From: Jatrophihabitans sp. GAS493
GTDB lineage: Bacteria; Actinomycetota; Actinomycetes; Mycobacteriales; Jatrophihabitantaceae
Assembly: GCF_900230215.1 (NCBI RefSeq)
Contig: NZ_LT907982.1
Coordinates: 3,644,001-3,708,000 of the forward strand
Length of the DNA stretch: 64,000 nucleotides
Direction of reading: 5' to 3'
The position numbers and the translations under genes are program-made. This document shows positions 31,718-40,957 of the stretch, piece by piece. Position 1 is the first letter of the stretch. Each line of letters opens with the position of its first letter. The notes below the pieces were generated by a model. The model did not search any database. It worked only from the letters and a program-made list of their open reading frames with translations, and had not been told where the DNA came from.

Positions 31718-31758
31718 GAAGGGGCAAGCAGACGCTCCCCAGGTCATCGGTCGATCGA

Positions 31759-32118
31759 TCAGTCAGACGTCTGAGTGCCCGCCTGCGTTCCCGGTTCTGG
31801 ATCCGATCCGGTCGCCTGCTCACCGACTGCCTGCTCCCCCAGACGGTACTGGGCGGGCAGGGAGGCGATGTCACGCAGGGCGGCGAAGGCCCACTTGACC
31901 TCGATGCCGGGCGCGATTCGCAGCAGCACCGTGTCCCCGTCCGGATCAATGGCGACGACCTGACCGTAGAGGCCGGAGGTGGTCATCACCTCACTACCGA
32001 GGCCGATCGTGGCCCGACGGGCGGATTCGGCGCCGGCAGCGCGCTGTTTGGCCCGCTGGGCGAAGAGGAACATCCCAGCGAGGATGAGGATGATTATGAC
32101 GAGCGGAAGAATCTTCAT
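31759..32118 (-). CDS. yajC: Preprotein translocase accessory subunit YajC
   Basis: Small membrane protein that associates with SecDF. The 119 residues show one N-terminal TM helix (LPLVIIILILAGMFLFA), the basic KQRAA, the conserved core GLGSEVMTTSGLYGQVVAID and LLRIAPGIEVKWAFAALRDI, and a Gly/Gln/Thr-rich tail. AGGGA precedes the ATG. It lies directly upstream of secD, after ruvB. Confidence 0.93.
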   Translation of the reverse strand: MKILPLVIIILILAGMFLFAQRAKQRAAGAESARRATIGLGSEVMTTSGLYGQVVAIDPDGDTVLLRIAPGIEVKWAFAALRDIASLPAQYRLGEQAVGEQATGSDPEPGTQAGTQTSD

Positions 32119-32212
32119 AGCAAATCCCTAGCGGTAAATCAGACCCGGCGGTGTCGGCCGTAGCCCCGATGCGCGGCGGCCAACTGAAGAGGCAGCAGCC
32201 CAGAAGTGAGTG

Positions 32213-33325
32213 TCACTCCTGGAACAGGGTAGGCGCTGATGGGTCCACTCCGGCACCGAATCGTCCGCTCGCCAGGTATCCGTGGGCCGCCGAGGCCGGC
32301 GGAGTGAGACCGAGATGATGCCAGGCGGCAGGCGTCGCGACCCGCCCCCGGGAGGTTCGCGCCAGCAGCCCGGCCCGCACCAGGAATGGCTCAGCCACCT
32401 CCTCCACGGTCTCAGCCTCCTCGCCGACGGCGACGGCCAGCGTCCCGACCCCGACCGGTCCCCCGCCGAAACGCCGCACGAGCGCGTCGAGCACAGCCCG
32501 GTCTAGGCGATCCAGACCGAGCTCGTCGACGTCGTAGACGGCCAGCGCGGCGCTGGCCACTGCTTCCGTGACGACGCCATCGGCCCGAACCTCGGCGTAG
32601 TCCCGAACCCGACGCAGCAGCCGGTTGGCGATGCGGGGAGTGCCCCGCGATCGCCCGGCAATCTCCACCGCACCGTCGTCGCGCAGCGGCACGCCGAGGA
32701 GGGCGGCCGAGCGATGCAGCACCGTCTCCAGTTCCGCGACGTCGTAGAAGTCCATGTGCGCGGTGAAGCCGAATCGATCGCGCAGCGGGCCGGTGAGCAG
32801 ACCGGCCCGGGTAGTGGCCCCGACCAGCGTGAAGGGTGCGAGCTCCAACGGGATGGCAGTGGCGCCCGGCCCCTTGCCCACCACGACGTCGACCCGGAAA
32901 TCCTCCATCGCCATATAGAGGAGCTCCTCGGCGGGCCGGGCGATCCGATGGATCTCGTCGATGAAGAGCACCTCGCCCTCGGTCAGACTGGTCAGCAGGG
33001 CGGCCAGATCACCGGCCCGTTCGATGGCCGGACCGCTGGTAACCCGAATCGGCACGCCCAGTTCAGCCGCGATGATCATGGCCAGGCTGGTCTTGCCCAG
33101 CCCGGGCGGGCCGGAGAGCAGCACATGATCCGGCGGACGATTGCGGCGCATCGCGCTCTCGAGCACCAGTTGCAGCTGCTCGCGGACCTTCGGCTGACCG
33201 ACGAACTCGTCCAGGTGCTTCGGCCGCAGGCTCGCTTCGACGTCGCGTTCGTCAGCCACTGGAAACGGCGAGGCAAGATCGGTCTCGGCGCCGGAATCGG
33301 TCGCCTGTGGGTCGTTCATGCTCAC
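32213..33325 (-). CDS. ruvB: Holliday junction branch-migration ATPase RuvB
   Basis: AAA+ motor that, with RuvA, drives branch migration of Holliday junctions. The 370 residues show [19 protein letters not shown], Walker [12 protein letters not shown], Walker B LFIDEIHR, the RuvB-specific [27 protein letters not shown], arginine region GPLRDRFGF, and a C-terminal winged helix ([21 protein letters not shown]). GTG 33325 follows AGGTG; an ATG two codons later is possible. It ends the SOS-controlled ruvCAB operon. Confidence 0.97.
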   Translation of the reverse strand: MSMNDPQATDSGAETDLASPFPVADERDVEASLRPKHLDEFVGQPKVREQLQLVLESAMRRNRPPDHVLLSGPPGLGKTSLAMIIAAELGVPIRVTSGPAIERAGDLAALLTSLTEGEVLFIDEIHRIARPAEELLYMAMEDFRVDVVVGKGPGATAIPLELAPFTLVGATTRAGLLTGPLRDRFGFTAHMDFYDVAELETVLHRSAALLGVPLRDDGAVEIAGRSRGTPRIANRLLRRVRDYAEVRADGVVTEAVASAALAVYDVDELGLDRLDRAVLDALVRRFGGGPVGVGTLAVAVGEEAETVEEVAEPFLVRAGLLARTSRGRVATPAAWHHLGLTPPASAAHGYLASGRFGAGVDPSAPTLFQE

Positions 33326-33362
33326 AGCTAATCACCTGCCTGAGACGACGTCGGGTGGCCCA

Positions 33363-33989
33363 CTATCGAGTGCGACCGAGAAGTTGAATGCTGCGCCGCA
33401 GCAGCGCCGGGACGTCGGCTTCGCTCTCGCCGGCGTCGACCTCGGCCGCCAGCACCTCGATCGCCTCGCCGGCTTCGCGTGCGCTGAAACCCAAGCCCCC
33501 AAGCGCGCGGACGAGCTGTTCGCGCCACGGAGCAACTGCCGTGACGCCGAGGCTGCTGGCTCCGGCGGCTGACTCGTCGGACTGATCGATGGCCCCGATC
33601 CGATCACGCAGTTCCAGGACCACCCGCTCGGCGCTCTTTCGACCGATGCCGGGAACTTTCATCAAAGATTGCAGGTCATTCGTCGCGATCGCCCGTCGGA
33701 CCTCGCGGGGCGCGTGGACCGCGAGAATCGTCTGGGCCAGCCGTGGTCCGACTCCGTTCGCAGTCTGCAGCAGTTCGAAGAGCGACCGCTCGTCGTCGTC
33801 GGCGAAACCGAAGAGGGTCAGTGAATCCTCACGGACGACCAGGCTCGTCGACAGTCGCGCCGACTCCCCCAGCCGCAGCCGGGCCAGCGTTCCGGGTGAG
33901 CAAGAGACGGCCAACCCGACACCGCCGACCTCGATGACCGCTCCATCCGGCCCGAGCGCGGCGACCAGCCCGTGCACGCTGGCGATCAT
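33363..33989 (-). CDS. ruvA: Holliday junction-binding protein RuvA
   Basis: Binds four-way junctions and loads RuvB. The 208 residues contain the N-terminal OB domain ([28 protein letters not shown]), two HhH motifs ([19 protein letters not shown] and [19 protein letters not shown]), a flexible linker and the C-terminal RuvB-binding three-helix domain ([22 protein letters not shown]). It overlaps ruvC by 4 nt and precedes ruvB by 37 bp. Confidence 0.97.
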   Translation of the reverse strand: MIASVHGLVAALGPDGAVIEVGGVGLAVSCSPGTLARLRLGESARLSTSLVVREDSLTLFGFADDDERSLFELLQTANGVGPRLAQTILAVHAPREVRRAIATNDLQSLMKVPGIGRKSAERVVLELRDRIGAIDQSDESAAGASSLGVTAVAPWREQLVRALGGLGFSAREAGEAIEVLAAEVDAGESEADVPALLRRSIQLLGRTR

Positions 33990-34573
33990 GCGACCGTCCC
34001 GATCGCGCGGCGCCCGGGCGCCGGTCGGCGCGCCGCCTGCTGTGCCGCTTGCTGTGCCGCCTGCTGTGCCGCCTGCTGGGCCGCCACCAGTCGGCTCTGC
34101 GCGGCGCCGCGCCAGATGTGGCAGATGGCCAGGGCGAGCGCGTCAGCCGCATCCGCCGGCTTCGGCATCGATTCGAGGTTGAGCAACCGGGTGACCATGG
34201 TGCCGACCTGAGCCTTCCCCGCGGTACCGGATCCGGTGATCGAGGCCTTCACCTCACTCGGGGTGTGCATCACCACGGGTATCCCCTCGCGGGTGGCAGC
34301 CAGCACCGCCAATCCGGCGGCCTGCGCGGTCCCCATCACGGTGCGCACGTTGTGCTGGCTGAAGACCCGCTCCACCGCCACGACGTCGGGCTTGAACTGC
34401 CGCACCAGATGGGTCACCGCGTCGGAGATGATGACCAGACGATCACCCAACTCCGCATCGTGCGGAGTGCAGATCACGTCCACATGCAGCATCTGCAGAC
34501 GCCGCCCAGCCGTCCCCTCGACGATGCCTACGCCGCATCGCGTCAGCCCGGGGTCAACGCCCAGTACCCGCAC
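33986..34573 (-). CDS. ruvC: Holliday junction resolvase RuvC with AAQQ repeat tail
   Basis: Cuts Holliday junctions symmetrically. The 195 residues show the catalytic acids in [24 protein letters not shown] and [12 protein letters not shown]. After the domain comes a low-complexity tail with four AAQQ units and a basic end (ARRPAPGRR), encoded by 12-bp repeats. GTG 34573 follows GAGGTGAGGA. First gene of ruvCAB, with a perfect LexA box 46 bp upstream. Confidence 0.96.
   Translation of the reverse strand: MRVLGVDPGLTRCGVGIVEGTAGRRLQMLHVDVICTPHDAELGDRLVIISDAVTHLVRQFKPDVVAVERVFSQHNVRTVMGTAQAAGLAVLAATREGIPVVMHTPSEVKASITGSGTAGKAQVGTMVTRLLNLESMPKPADAADALALAICHIWRGAAQSRLVAAQQAAQQAAQQAAQQAARRPAPGRRAIGTVA
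34032..34079 (-). repeat. Four 12-bp tandem repeats in the ruvC 3' end
   Basis: GCCGCCTGCTGT-type units at 34032, 34044, 34056 and 34068 encode the AAQQ series of the RuvC tail. Confidence 0.85.
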
Positions 34574-34618
34574 TCGTCCTCACCTCTGCCCTTTATGTTC
34601 TCGCGCCGCGACCTGTAG

Positions 34619-34634
34619 TCGAACGGTCGTTCGA
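34619..34634. promoter_or_regulatory. Perfect LexA-binding SOS box upstream of ruvCAB
   Basis: TCGAACGGTCGTTCGA matches the mycobacterial/actinobacterial SOS box TCGAAC-N4-GTTCGA at all 12 defined positions, 46 bp upstream of ruvC. LexA repression with induction by DNA damage is the expected control of this operon. Confidence 0.9.
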
Positions 34635-34698
34635 GCTTACGACGAGCGGTTGGGGCTGCTGGGACGACACGCAGCGCGCTTGTCTCAGCTTTCCCGGC

Positions 34699-34704
34699 TA
34701 GCGT
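34699..34704 (+). promoter_or_regulatory. -10 element TAGCGT for a leaderless M50 protease mRNA
   Basis: TAGCGT is followed by TACGGC and then the ATG at 34711. Confidence 0.55.
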
Positions 34705-34710
34705 TACGGC

Positions 34711-35496
34711 ATGTATTCGTTGCCGAGCCTCCCCGCTCGACGTGCCGTCCGCCCGAGCCCCGTCTTCCTGGCTTTTGTCGCTCTCACCGCATTCGGCGGG
34801 TTCCTGGCGTGGCAAGAACCCAGTCTGCTGGCCGCGCGCTTCGGGGTCTTCCTGCTGGTCCTGAGCGGGTGGGTCGTCTCGCTCTGCCTGCACGAGTTCG
34901 GCCACGCCTACTGCGCCCACCGGGCCGGCGACAGCAGCATCGAGGCGCGCGGATACCTCACGCTCAACCCGTTCAAGTACGCCCACCCGGTGCTGTCGAT
35001 CGCGCTGCCGCTCTTCTTCATCCTGCAGGGCGGCTTCGGCCTGCCGGGCGGGGCGGTGTACCTGCACCCCCACACCTTCAAGTCCAAGCGTGAACGGGTC
35101 ATCGCCGCCGGAATCGGACCGGCCTCCAACGTGATAATCGGTGTGCTGTTGCTGATCAGCACCGTCGGGAAGACCTACCAGGGTCCGCATCTGTACTTCT
35201 GGTCCGCGGTCGCCTTTCTCGGCTTCCTGCAGCTCACCGCGGCCGTGCTGAACCTGATGCCGCTGCCCGGACTCGACGGCTACGCGATGCTCGAGCCGTT
35301 CCTGCAGCCCAAGACCCGGCAGTCTCTCGAGCCGTTCAAGCCATGGGGAATGCTCGTCGTCTTCGCGCTGCTGAGCGTCCCGCGCCTCAACGCCTGGTTC
35401 TTCCAGTTCGTCGACGACATCTACCGGGCGACCGGGGCCGATCCGGTCCTTTACCAGTACGGCAGCCTGCTGCTGCGTTTCTGGCAGTCGCTTTAG
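34711..35496 (+). CDS. Site-2 protease-like zinc metalloprotease (M50)
   Basis: An intramembrane protease of 261 residues. After a first TM helix (FLAFVALTAFGGFLAW), a second helix carries the zinc motif LCLHEFGHAYCAHRAG; the third ligand region is NLMPLPGLDGYAM late in the protein. Several further hydrophobic segments complete the polytopic fold. There are no PDZ or CBS domains. The substrate (anti-sigma factor or other membrane protein) is not apparent. It sits alone on the plus strand between ruvC and yebC. Confidence 0.88.
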   Translation: MYSLPSLPARRAVRPSPVFLAFVALTAFGGFLAWQEPSLLAARFGVFLLVLSGWVVSLCLHEFGHAYCAHRAGDSSIEARGYLTLNPFKYAHPVLSIALPLFFILQGGFGLPGGAVYLHPHTFKSKRERVIAAGIGPASNVIIGVLLLISTVGKTYQGPHLYFWSAVAFLGFLQLTAAVLNLMPLPGLDGYAMLEPFLQPKTRQSLEPFKPWGMLVVFALLSVPRLNAWFFQFVDDIYRATGADPVLYQYGSLLLRFWQSL

Positions 35497-35497
35497 G

Positions 35498-35569
35498 TAT
35501 TCGGCCGATAGCTCGGCTGGCTACTCGGCCGATAGCTCGGCTGGCTACTCGGCCGATAGCTCGGCTAAG
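35498..35569. repeat. Three 24-bp tandem repeats containing the yebC 3' end
   Basis: Units at 35498, 35522 and 35546 share tAcTCGGCCGATAGCTCGGCT. The innermost copy encodes the YebC C-terminus ELSAE and its stop; the two others fill the gap to the M50 stop codon. Confidence 0.9.
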
Positions 35570-36300
35570 ACCTCGTCGCTGGCGTCGAAGTTGGTGAAGA
35601 CGTTCTGCACGTCATCGCTGTCTTCCAGGGCGTCGATCAGTCGAAGCACCTTGCGGGCACCATCGGCGTCGAGTTCGACCTGCACGCTCGGAACGAAGGA
35701 GGAGTCAGCCGAGTCGTAGTCGATTCCGGCACTCTGCAGCGCGGTGCGGACCTGCACCAGGTCGGTGGCCTCGCAGATCACCTCGAAGGACTCGCCGAGG
35801 TTGTTCACCTCTTCGGCACCGGCGTCGAGGACAGCCAGGAGCACATCGTCCTCGGTCTGGCCGGCCTCCGGCACTACGATCACACCCTTTCGGGTGAACA
35901 TGTAGGAGACCGAACCCGGGTCAGCCATCGATCCGCCGTTGCGGGTCATCGCCAGGCGGACCTCTCCGGCGGCTCGGTTGCGGTTGTCGGTCAGGCACTC
36001 GATCAGCACGGCGACGCCGCTGGGGGCGTACCCCTCGTACATGATCGTCTGCCAGTCCGAGCCGCCGGCCTCGGCGCCGGAGCCGCGCTTGACGGCGCGC
36101 TCGATGTTGTCCAGCGGCACCGACGTCTTGCGGGCCTTCTGGATGGCGTCGTAGAGGGTCGGGTTGCCGTCCGGGTCACCGCCTCCGGTGCGAGCCGCGA
36201 CCTCGATGTTCTTGATGAGCTTGGCGAAGAGCTTGCCACGCTTGGCGTCGACGACCGCCTTCTTGTGCTTCGTCGTCGCCCATTTGGAATGCCCACTCAT
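35545..36300 (-). CDS. yebC: YebC/PmpR family protein
   Basis: A 251-residue protein of the broadly conserved YebC family, variously described as a transcription regulator and, more recently, a translation factor easing proline-rich stalling. It begins with the diagnostic [33 protein letters not shown], followed by [20 protein letters not shown] and [21 protein letters not shown]. Neighbours pdxT and ruvC give the standard order pdxS-pdxT-yebC-ruvC. The last codons lie in a 24-bp triplication, so the natural C-terminus may vary between strains. Confidence 0.95.
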   Translation of the reverse strand: MSGHSKWATTKHKKAVVDAKRGKLFAKLIKNIEVAARTGGGDPDGNPTLYDAIQKARKTSVPLDNIERAVKRGSGAEAGGSDWQTIMYEGYAPSGVAVLIECLTDNRNRAAGEVRLAMTRNGGSMADPGSVSYMFTRKGVIVVPEAGQTEDDVLLAVLDAGAEEVNNLGESFEVICEATDLVQVRTALQSAGIDYDSADSSFVPSVQVELDADGARKVLRLIDALEDSDDVQNVFTNFDASDEVLAELSAE

Positions 36301-36319
36301 GCTGAATTACCGACCCTTC

Positions 36320-37015
36320 TCACTTCGCTCTGCGTCTGCTCATCTGCGTCTGCTCATCTGCCCTGCCCTGCCATGCCATGCCCCGGCTCGCGAGCGGACC
36401 GCGGGCCCGCGTGGCTACCGCGTCCGCGACCATCTCACAGAAGTAGGCATGAATACGACCGTCTCCCGTCAGCTCCGGGTGAAAGGACGTAGCCAGCAGA
36501 TGCTGCTGACGAACCGCCACTATCCTACCGGCGGCCGGACCCTGGGCTACGGTGGCGACCGCGGTTGCCTTCGGCCCGATGGCCTCGACCCAGGGGGCCC
36601 GGATGAAGACGGCCCGCATCGGCGCTCCGGCCACCCCGGCGACCTCGAGCTCGGCCTCGAAGGATTCCACCTGGCGGCCGAATGCGTTGCGCCGCACCGT
36701 CATGTCGATGCCACCGAAGGTCTCCTGACCGACCACACCGCCGGTGATGCGATCTGCCAGCAGGATCATGCCGGCGCACGACCCGTACGTGGGGAGTCCA
36801 CCGGCGATCCGGGCCCGTAGCGGCTCCAGAAGCTCGAAGATGCGGGCCAGTTTGACGATCGTCGTCGACTCGCCACCAGGCAGCACCAGCCCGTCCACGT
36901 CGGCCAGTTCCCGCTCGCGACGTACGGCCACGGCGTTCGCCCCGGCTGCTCGCAGCGCCTGCAGGTGTTCGCGGACGTCACCCTGCAGGGCGAGGACGCC
37001 GACCGTGGGCGGCAA
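36320..37015 (-). CDS. pdxT: Pyridoxal 5'-phosphate synthase glutaminase subunit PdxT
   Basis: Supplies ammonia from glutamine to PdxS for vitamin B6 synthesis. Motifs: [23 protein letters not shown], the catalytic cysteine in [12 protein letters not shown], and the C-terminal His/Glu pair in [11 protein letters not shown]. The TTG at 37015 is the only good start, with GTAAGG just upstream overlapping the pdxS stop. A tail of about 25 residues beyond the domain ([20 protein letters not shown] and RRRAK) derives partly from a 14-bp duplication. Confidence 0.94.
   Translation of the reverse strand: MPPTVGVLALQGDVREHLQALRAAGANAVAVRRERELADVDGLVLPGGESTTIVKLARIFELLEPLRARIAGGLPTYGSCAGMILLADRITGGVVGQETFGGIDMTVRRNAFGRQVESFEAELEVAGVAGAPMRAVFIRAPWVEAIGPKATAVATVAQGPAAGRIVAVRQQHLLATSFHPELTGDGRIHAYFCEMVADAVATRARGPLASRGMAWQGRADEQTQMSRRRAK
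36329..36356 (-). repeat. 14-bp tandem duplication at the pdxT 3' end
   Basis: TCTGCGTCTGCTCA is present twice back to back within the last codons of pdxT. Confidence 0.75.
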
Positions 37016-37020
37016 ACGCC

Positions 37021-37959
37021 TTACCAGCCGCGCTCGGCCAGTCGATGTGGCTGCGGGATCTCCTCGACGTTGATGCCGACCATGGCCTCGCCGAGACCCC
37101 GGGAAACCTTGGCGATGACATCCGGGTCGTCGTAGAACGTGGTGGCCTTGACGATCGCCTCAGCCCGCTGGGCCGGGTTTCCGGACTTGAAGATGCCCGA
37201 GCCGACGAAGACGCCCTGGGCCCCGAGCTGCATCATCATCGCAGCGTCAGCCGGGGTGGCGATGCCACCGGCGGTGAAGAGCACGACCGGCAGCGCGCCG
37301 GTGCGAGCGACCTCGGCGACGAGAGCGTAGGGAGCCTGCAGCTCCTTGGCGGCGACGAAGAGTTCGTCCTCGGGCAGTGAGCTCAAGCGGCGCAGCTCGC
37401 CACGGATCTGGCGCATGTGTGTGGTGGCGTTGGAGACGTCGCCGGTGCCGGCCTCACCCTTGGAGCGGATCATCGCCGCGCCCTCGGTGATGCGGCGCAG
37501 TGCCTCTCCGAGGTTGGTGGCCCCGCAGACGAAGGGAACCGTGAAGGCCCACTTGTCGATGTGATTGGCGTAGTCCGCCGGGGTGAGCACCTCGGACTCG
37601 TCGATGTAGTCGACGCCGAGCGACTGCAGCACCTGGGCCTCGACGAAGTGGCCGATCCGGGCCTTGGCCATCACCGGGATCGAGACCGTGTTGATGATCG
37701 ACTCGATCATGTCCGGGTCACTCATTCGGGATACCCCGCCCTGGGCGCGGATGTCGGCCGGCACCCGCTCCAAGGCCATGACGGCGACGGCACCGGCGTC
37801 CTCGGCGATCTTGGCCTGCTCCGCGGTGACGACGTCCATGATGACGCCGCCCTTGAGCATCTCGGCCATCCCGCGCTTGACGGCGGCGGTACCGGTGACC
37901 GGGGTCGTGCCGGCGGCGGTATCAGGCTGGTTCAGGGCAGAAGTTGACTCGACAGACAT
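37021..37959 (-). CDS. pdxS: Pyridoxal 5'-phosphate synthase lyase subunit PdxS
   Basis: Builds PLP from ribose 5-phosphate, glyceraldehyde 3-phosphate and ammonia. The 312 residues include [30 protein letters not shown], the GVSRMSDP segment, [15 protein letters not shown] with the active-site lysine, and [19 protein letters not shown]. The N-terminal 25 residues are non-conserved. TAAGAT 6 nt before the ATG suggests a leaderless message starting here and running into pdxT and perhaps yebC. Confidence 0.97.
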   Translation of the reverse strand: MSVESTSALNQPDTAAGTTPVTGTAAVKRGMAEMLKGGVIMDVVTAEQAKIAEDAGAVAVMALERVPADIRAQGGVSRMSDPDMIESIINTVSIPVMAKARIGHFVEAQVLQSLGVDYIDESEVLTPADYANHIDKWAFTVPFVCGATNLGEALRRITEGAAMIRSKGEAGTGDVSNATTHMRQIRGELRRLSSLPEDELFVAAKELQAPYALVAEVARTGALPVVLFTAGGIATPADAAMMMQLGAQGVFVGSGIFKSGNPAQRAEAIVKATTFYDDPDVIAKVSRGLGEAMVGINVEEIPQPHRLAERGW

Positions 37960-37965
37960 GCCCCA

Positions 37966-37971
37966 ATCTTA
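37966..37971 (-). promoter_or_regulatory. -10 element TAAGAT for a leaderless pdxST mRNA
   Basis: On the minus strand TAAGAT is followed by TGGGGC and the pdxS ATG. Confidence 0.6.
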
Positions 37972-38056
37972 CGTCCCCGCGCGAGTGGAATCTGACAACC
38001 ATCATCGCGCAGGGACGGACCGGGGGCCGCCGCCGGGCGCGGCGAGCCAGCCGAAC

Positions 38057-39154
38057 TCAACGCGAGGTGAGTGGAGTCCCGTTCGTCGCCAGCACGACCC
38101 AGGCCCCACCCGGGGTGACCGAGATCGGCTTGCCGGCCGCGTCCCGGTAGGTGGTGCCGGAGTTGATCGTCGGCCGGGACCAGGTCCCGTCGATGCGGTG
38201 ACCGTTGCGGAAGATCGACACCTTGCCGCTGCCGACGGAGTGCGTGTACTGCGACGGGTTGCCGTTGACGTCGATATCCCCGGGGTGCGGTGAGACCGCA
38301 CAGAACTGGACGATAACGTTCGGCGTCGCGATGACCGCACCATCGGCCGCGCGCTGGATGTTGCCGTTGATCACCCGCATGTACTTCTTCAGCGAGGCGT
38401 TCCAGGTGAACCCGACCGGGGTGCCGCCGACCTTGGTGCTGAGGCTGGTCGCCACCGGCGTGGCGGCCAGACCGGCGCCGGAGGCACTCCAGACCAGGCC
38501 GATGCTCTTGGCCTTACCGGCGCCGGGCACCGAAACCTTCGACAACGGGAGCACCACGTTGATGTAGGTCGATTGTCTGCGCTGCACCCGGTAGAAGCCC
38601 TTGTCGCCCCGATCCTGGATATACGGGTGCAGGATCGATGCGTCGAGAATCTTCAGCGAATCACCACCACCGCCGGATGCCACCAGCACGATCGGGCCGT
38701 ACTGGGTGAGTAGTTCGGGGTCGCTGGCCCGGGTGCTGCGGATGTAGCCGGCGATCGGCTTCTGGCTGGCGAAGACAGCCACGTCACGGGTCAGGCCGCC
38801 CTCGGCCTGCTCGATGTACACGATGTCGGCCTTGTCGATCCCGACCTGCGGGCGACCTGGGGCGGTGTCGTCGATCTTGACCGCGATCACCGGGCCGGTC
38901 GGGACGGTTCCGGTGCCGGTGAGCGGGTTCACCGGCGGGGGCGCGGCGGGCGCCGGGGTGGCGGTCGGCGTCGGTGAGGCGGTGGGTGACGGGGTTGCCG
39001 TCGCCGTGGGCGCGGCCGCCGAGGACTTCGAGGAGCCATTCGACACCAGCGCATAGGTGGCTCCGGCGCCGCCGATGACGAGCACCGCGACGAGCGCGCC
39101 GGCGATCCCCTTCTGGGCGCCACTCATCTGACCGATTCGACCTGCGATATTCAC
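38057..39154 (-). CDS. DUF3048-family membrane-anchored extracytoplasmic protein
   Basis: A 365-residue protein with an N-terminal membrane helix (about 18-37, GIAGALVAVLVIGGAGATYAL), a Thr/Pro/Ala-rich linker and a DUF3048 domain (YerB-like): NPLTGTG, VIAVKIDDTAPGRPQVGIDKADIVYIEQAEGGLTR (spread over the first strands), AVFASQKPIAGYIRSTRASD, and a second half with VGSGKVSIFRNG and GTWSRPT. There is no lipobox cysteine. The function of DUF3048 is not established. It overlaps the LemA-like gene upstream by 4 nt. Confidence 0.85.
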   Translation of the reverse strand: MNIAGRIGQMSGAQKGIAGALVAVLVIGGAGATYALVSNGSSKSSAAAPTATATPSPTASPTPTATPAPAAPPPVNPLTGTGTVPTGPVIAVKIDDTAPGRPQVGIDKADIVYIEQAEGGLTRDVAVFASQKPIAGYIRSTRASDPELLTQYGPIVLVASGGGGDSLKILDASILHPYIQDRGDKGFYRVQRRQSTYINVVLPLSKVSVPGAGKAKSIGLVWSASGAGLAATPVATSLSTKVGGTPVGFTWNASLKKYMRVINGNIQRAADGAVIATPNVIVQFCAVSPHPGDIDVNGNPSQYTHSVGSGKVSIFRNGHRIDGTWSRPTINSGTTYRDAAGKPISVTPGGAWVVLATNGTPLTSR

Positions 39155-39726
39155 TGTGATTCCTCTACTGAGACGTCTTTGGAGCGGTACTGGACGGCCC
39201 GAACCGGATAGGTGAAGGCATCGTCGATGTCAAAGAACTGCGGAAGTTCACGATGCCCTGCCAAGTGCAGAATCCGTGGCATTCGGCGGGCCCGCAGCCC
39301 CCGCGTGTCGCGCACGGCATCGTTGTAAAAGCGACGGGCTATCACCAATCGGGCACAGGCTTCGTGCAGCTCGGCACCGGCCCGGGCGGAGACGAGTGCT
39401 GAGTTCTCCGCCAGTTCGGCGATGCTGCGCCCGACCCGGTTCTCGATGACCTCGCGCCGATCAGGGGCCGCATGCAGGGCCTCGATGGCCACCCGGGCCA
39501 GGACAGCCGGGTCGAAGCCGGCGCTCACCCCGGCTTCGTCGGCCGAAACCGACTCCGCGGCCTCCAGCAGAGCGGCCGCCCGGCGCACCAGTTGGGCGTC
39601 CAGAGCGGCAAAGGCGGCATCCACCCGGGCGTGCAGGCGGTCCAGCCGAGTCAACGTGAAGGTGATCCAGAACGTCGCCAGAACGGCGAGCAGCAGGATC
39701 GCGACCCACGCGACTACAGAGAGCAT
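39151..39726 (-). CDS. LemA-like membrane protein in the PIM locus
   Basis: A 191-residue protein with an immediate N-terminal TM helix (MLSVVAWVAILLLAVLATFWITF) followed by a long helical part (LTRLDRLHARVDAAFAALDAQLVRRAAALLEAAESV) and the LemA-type RRFYNDAVRDTRGLRARRMPRIL near the end. ATG 39726 is preferred because TAGGCT lies 8 nt upstream and the TM helix then starts at residue 1; GTG 39747 would add seven residues. It follows pimA and overlaps the DUF3048 gene. Resemblance to LemA is by motif only; no function assigned. Confidence 0.65.
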   Translation of the reverse strand: MLSVVAWVAILLLAVLATFWITFTLTRLDRLHARVDAAFAALDAQLVRRAAALLEAAESVSADEAGVSAGFDPAVLARVAIEALHAAPDRREVIENRVGRSIAELAENSALVSARAGAELHEACARLVIARRFYNDAVRDTRGLRARRMPRILHLAGHRELPQFFDIDDAFTYPVRAVQYRSKDVSVEESQ

Positions 39727-39734
39727 GATCGAAG

Positions 39735-39740
39735 AGCCTA
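39735..39740 (-). promoter_or_regulatory. -10-like TAGGCT before the LemA-like gene
   Basis: TAGGCT ends 8 nt before ATG 39726, a spacing slightly longer than in the other leaderless candidates. Confidence 0.35.
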
Positions 39741-39801
39741 GCGGCACCCACGGCTACGCCGTCCCAATCACCGGCCGTTCCTCAGAAATCGCGGGCCACC
39801 G

Positions 39802-40950
39802 CTAGAGGCGCGGCAGCTGCGAGGCGCCGGCGATGGCAATCTCGTAGACCCGCAATACCTGAGTGACGATCACTGACCAGTCATACGGGGCGACCGCCGC
39901 TGCCCCGGCCGCGACGAGCTCGGCCCGGCGCGGCGCATCGTCAAGGACCCGGCTCAGCGCAGCGGCCAGCCCGGCCGCGTCGCCGGCGGGTGCGAATTCA
40001 CCCGCCGTGCCATTGCCCAGAACACGGCGGAACGCCTCTATATCACTGGCTACCACCGCGACCCGGGCCGCCATCGCCTCCAGCAGGATGATCCCGAAGC
40101 TCTCCTGGCCGGTGTTCGGCGCACTGTAGACGTCGATGCTTCGCAGCAGTTGCCTCTTGGCCGACTCGCTCACCTGCCCGAGAAGGTCCACCCGGTCGGC
40201 CAGCGCCGGTGGGAGCTGGCTGAGGAAGTCCTCGGCGTCCCCGCGGCCGGCCACCACCAGCTTCAGCTCCGGCCGTGTTGTGACCAGGATCTCCAGAGCG
40301 GAGACCAGCACGTCCATTCCCTTGCGTGGCTCGTCGTAGCGGCCGACGAAGCCGATCACTCCCCCTCGGGGCGGAGGCCCCGACGGGTCGCGAGGGTATT
40401 CGGGCAGCGGCTGGGCTGACTCGAAATGCTCCACCGAGACGCCATTCGGGATGACCACCGCGTCGGCCCCGAGGTGCTCGACGATGACCCGACGGGCCGC
40501 CTCCGACACTGCGATCCGCCCGGCCAGCTTCTCCAGAAACGGCTGCAGCACGCTGTCGAACATCGACAGCACTCTCGACTTCGGGTTGCTGGCATGGAAA
40601 GTGGCGACCAGTGGCCCGTCGCCGATCATGCAGGTGAGCAGGGAGAGGCTCGGCGGTGCCGGCTCATGCACATGCACGACGTCGAAGCCGCCGTCCTTCA
40701 GCCAGCGCCTCACCCGCGCAGCGGAGACCAGACCGAATTGCAGACGCGCCACCGAGCCGTTGTACGGGATCGGAACGGCCTTCCCGGCCGCAACCACGTA
40801 GGACGGCAGCCCCGGCATGTCCTCATCTCCGGGGGCGAGGACGCTCACGCTGTGACCGAGCTCGATGAGCGTCTCGGCCAGGTCCCGCACGTGCGACTGC
40901 ACGCCCCCGGGGATGTCCCAGGAGTACGGGCAGACCAGGCCGACCTTCAT
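39802..40950 (-). CDS. pimA: Phosphatidylinositol alpha-mannosyltransferase PimA
   Basis: GT4-family enzyme that adds the first mannose from GDP-mannose to phosphatidylinositol on the inner membrane face. The 382 residues start MKVGLVCPYSWDIPGGVQSHVRDLAE, as in mycobacterial PimA, and show VHVHEPAPPSLS, GFVGRYDEPRKGMDVLVSA and the nucleotide-sugar region NTGQESFGIILLEAMAARVAVVASDIEAFR. It is 7 bp after the acyltransferase gene and downstream of pgsA, the classical PIM gene order. Confidence 0.93.
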   Translation of the reverse strand: MKVGLVCPYSWDIPGGVQSHVRDLAETLIELGHSVSVLAPGDEDMPGLPSYVVAAGKAVPIPYNGSVARLQFGLVSAARVRRWLKDGGFDVVHVHEPAPPSLSLLTCMIGDGPLVATFHASNPKSRVLSMFDSVLQPFLEKLAGRIAVSEAARRVIVEHLGADAVVIPNGVSVEHFESAQPLPEYPRDPSGPPPRGGVIGFVGRYDEPRKGMDVLVSALEILVTTRPELKLVVAGRGDAEDFLSQLPPALADRVDLLGQVSESAKRQLLRSIDVYSAPNTGQESFGIILLEAMAARVAVVASDIEAFRRVLGNGTAGEFAPAGDAAGLAAALSRVLDDAPRRAELVAAGAAAVAPYDWSVIVTQVLRVYEIAIAGASQLPRL

Positions 40951-40957
40951 CGTCGGG

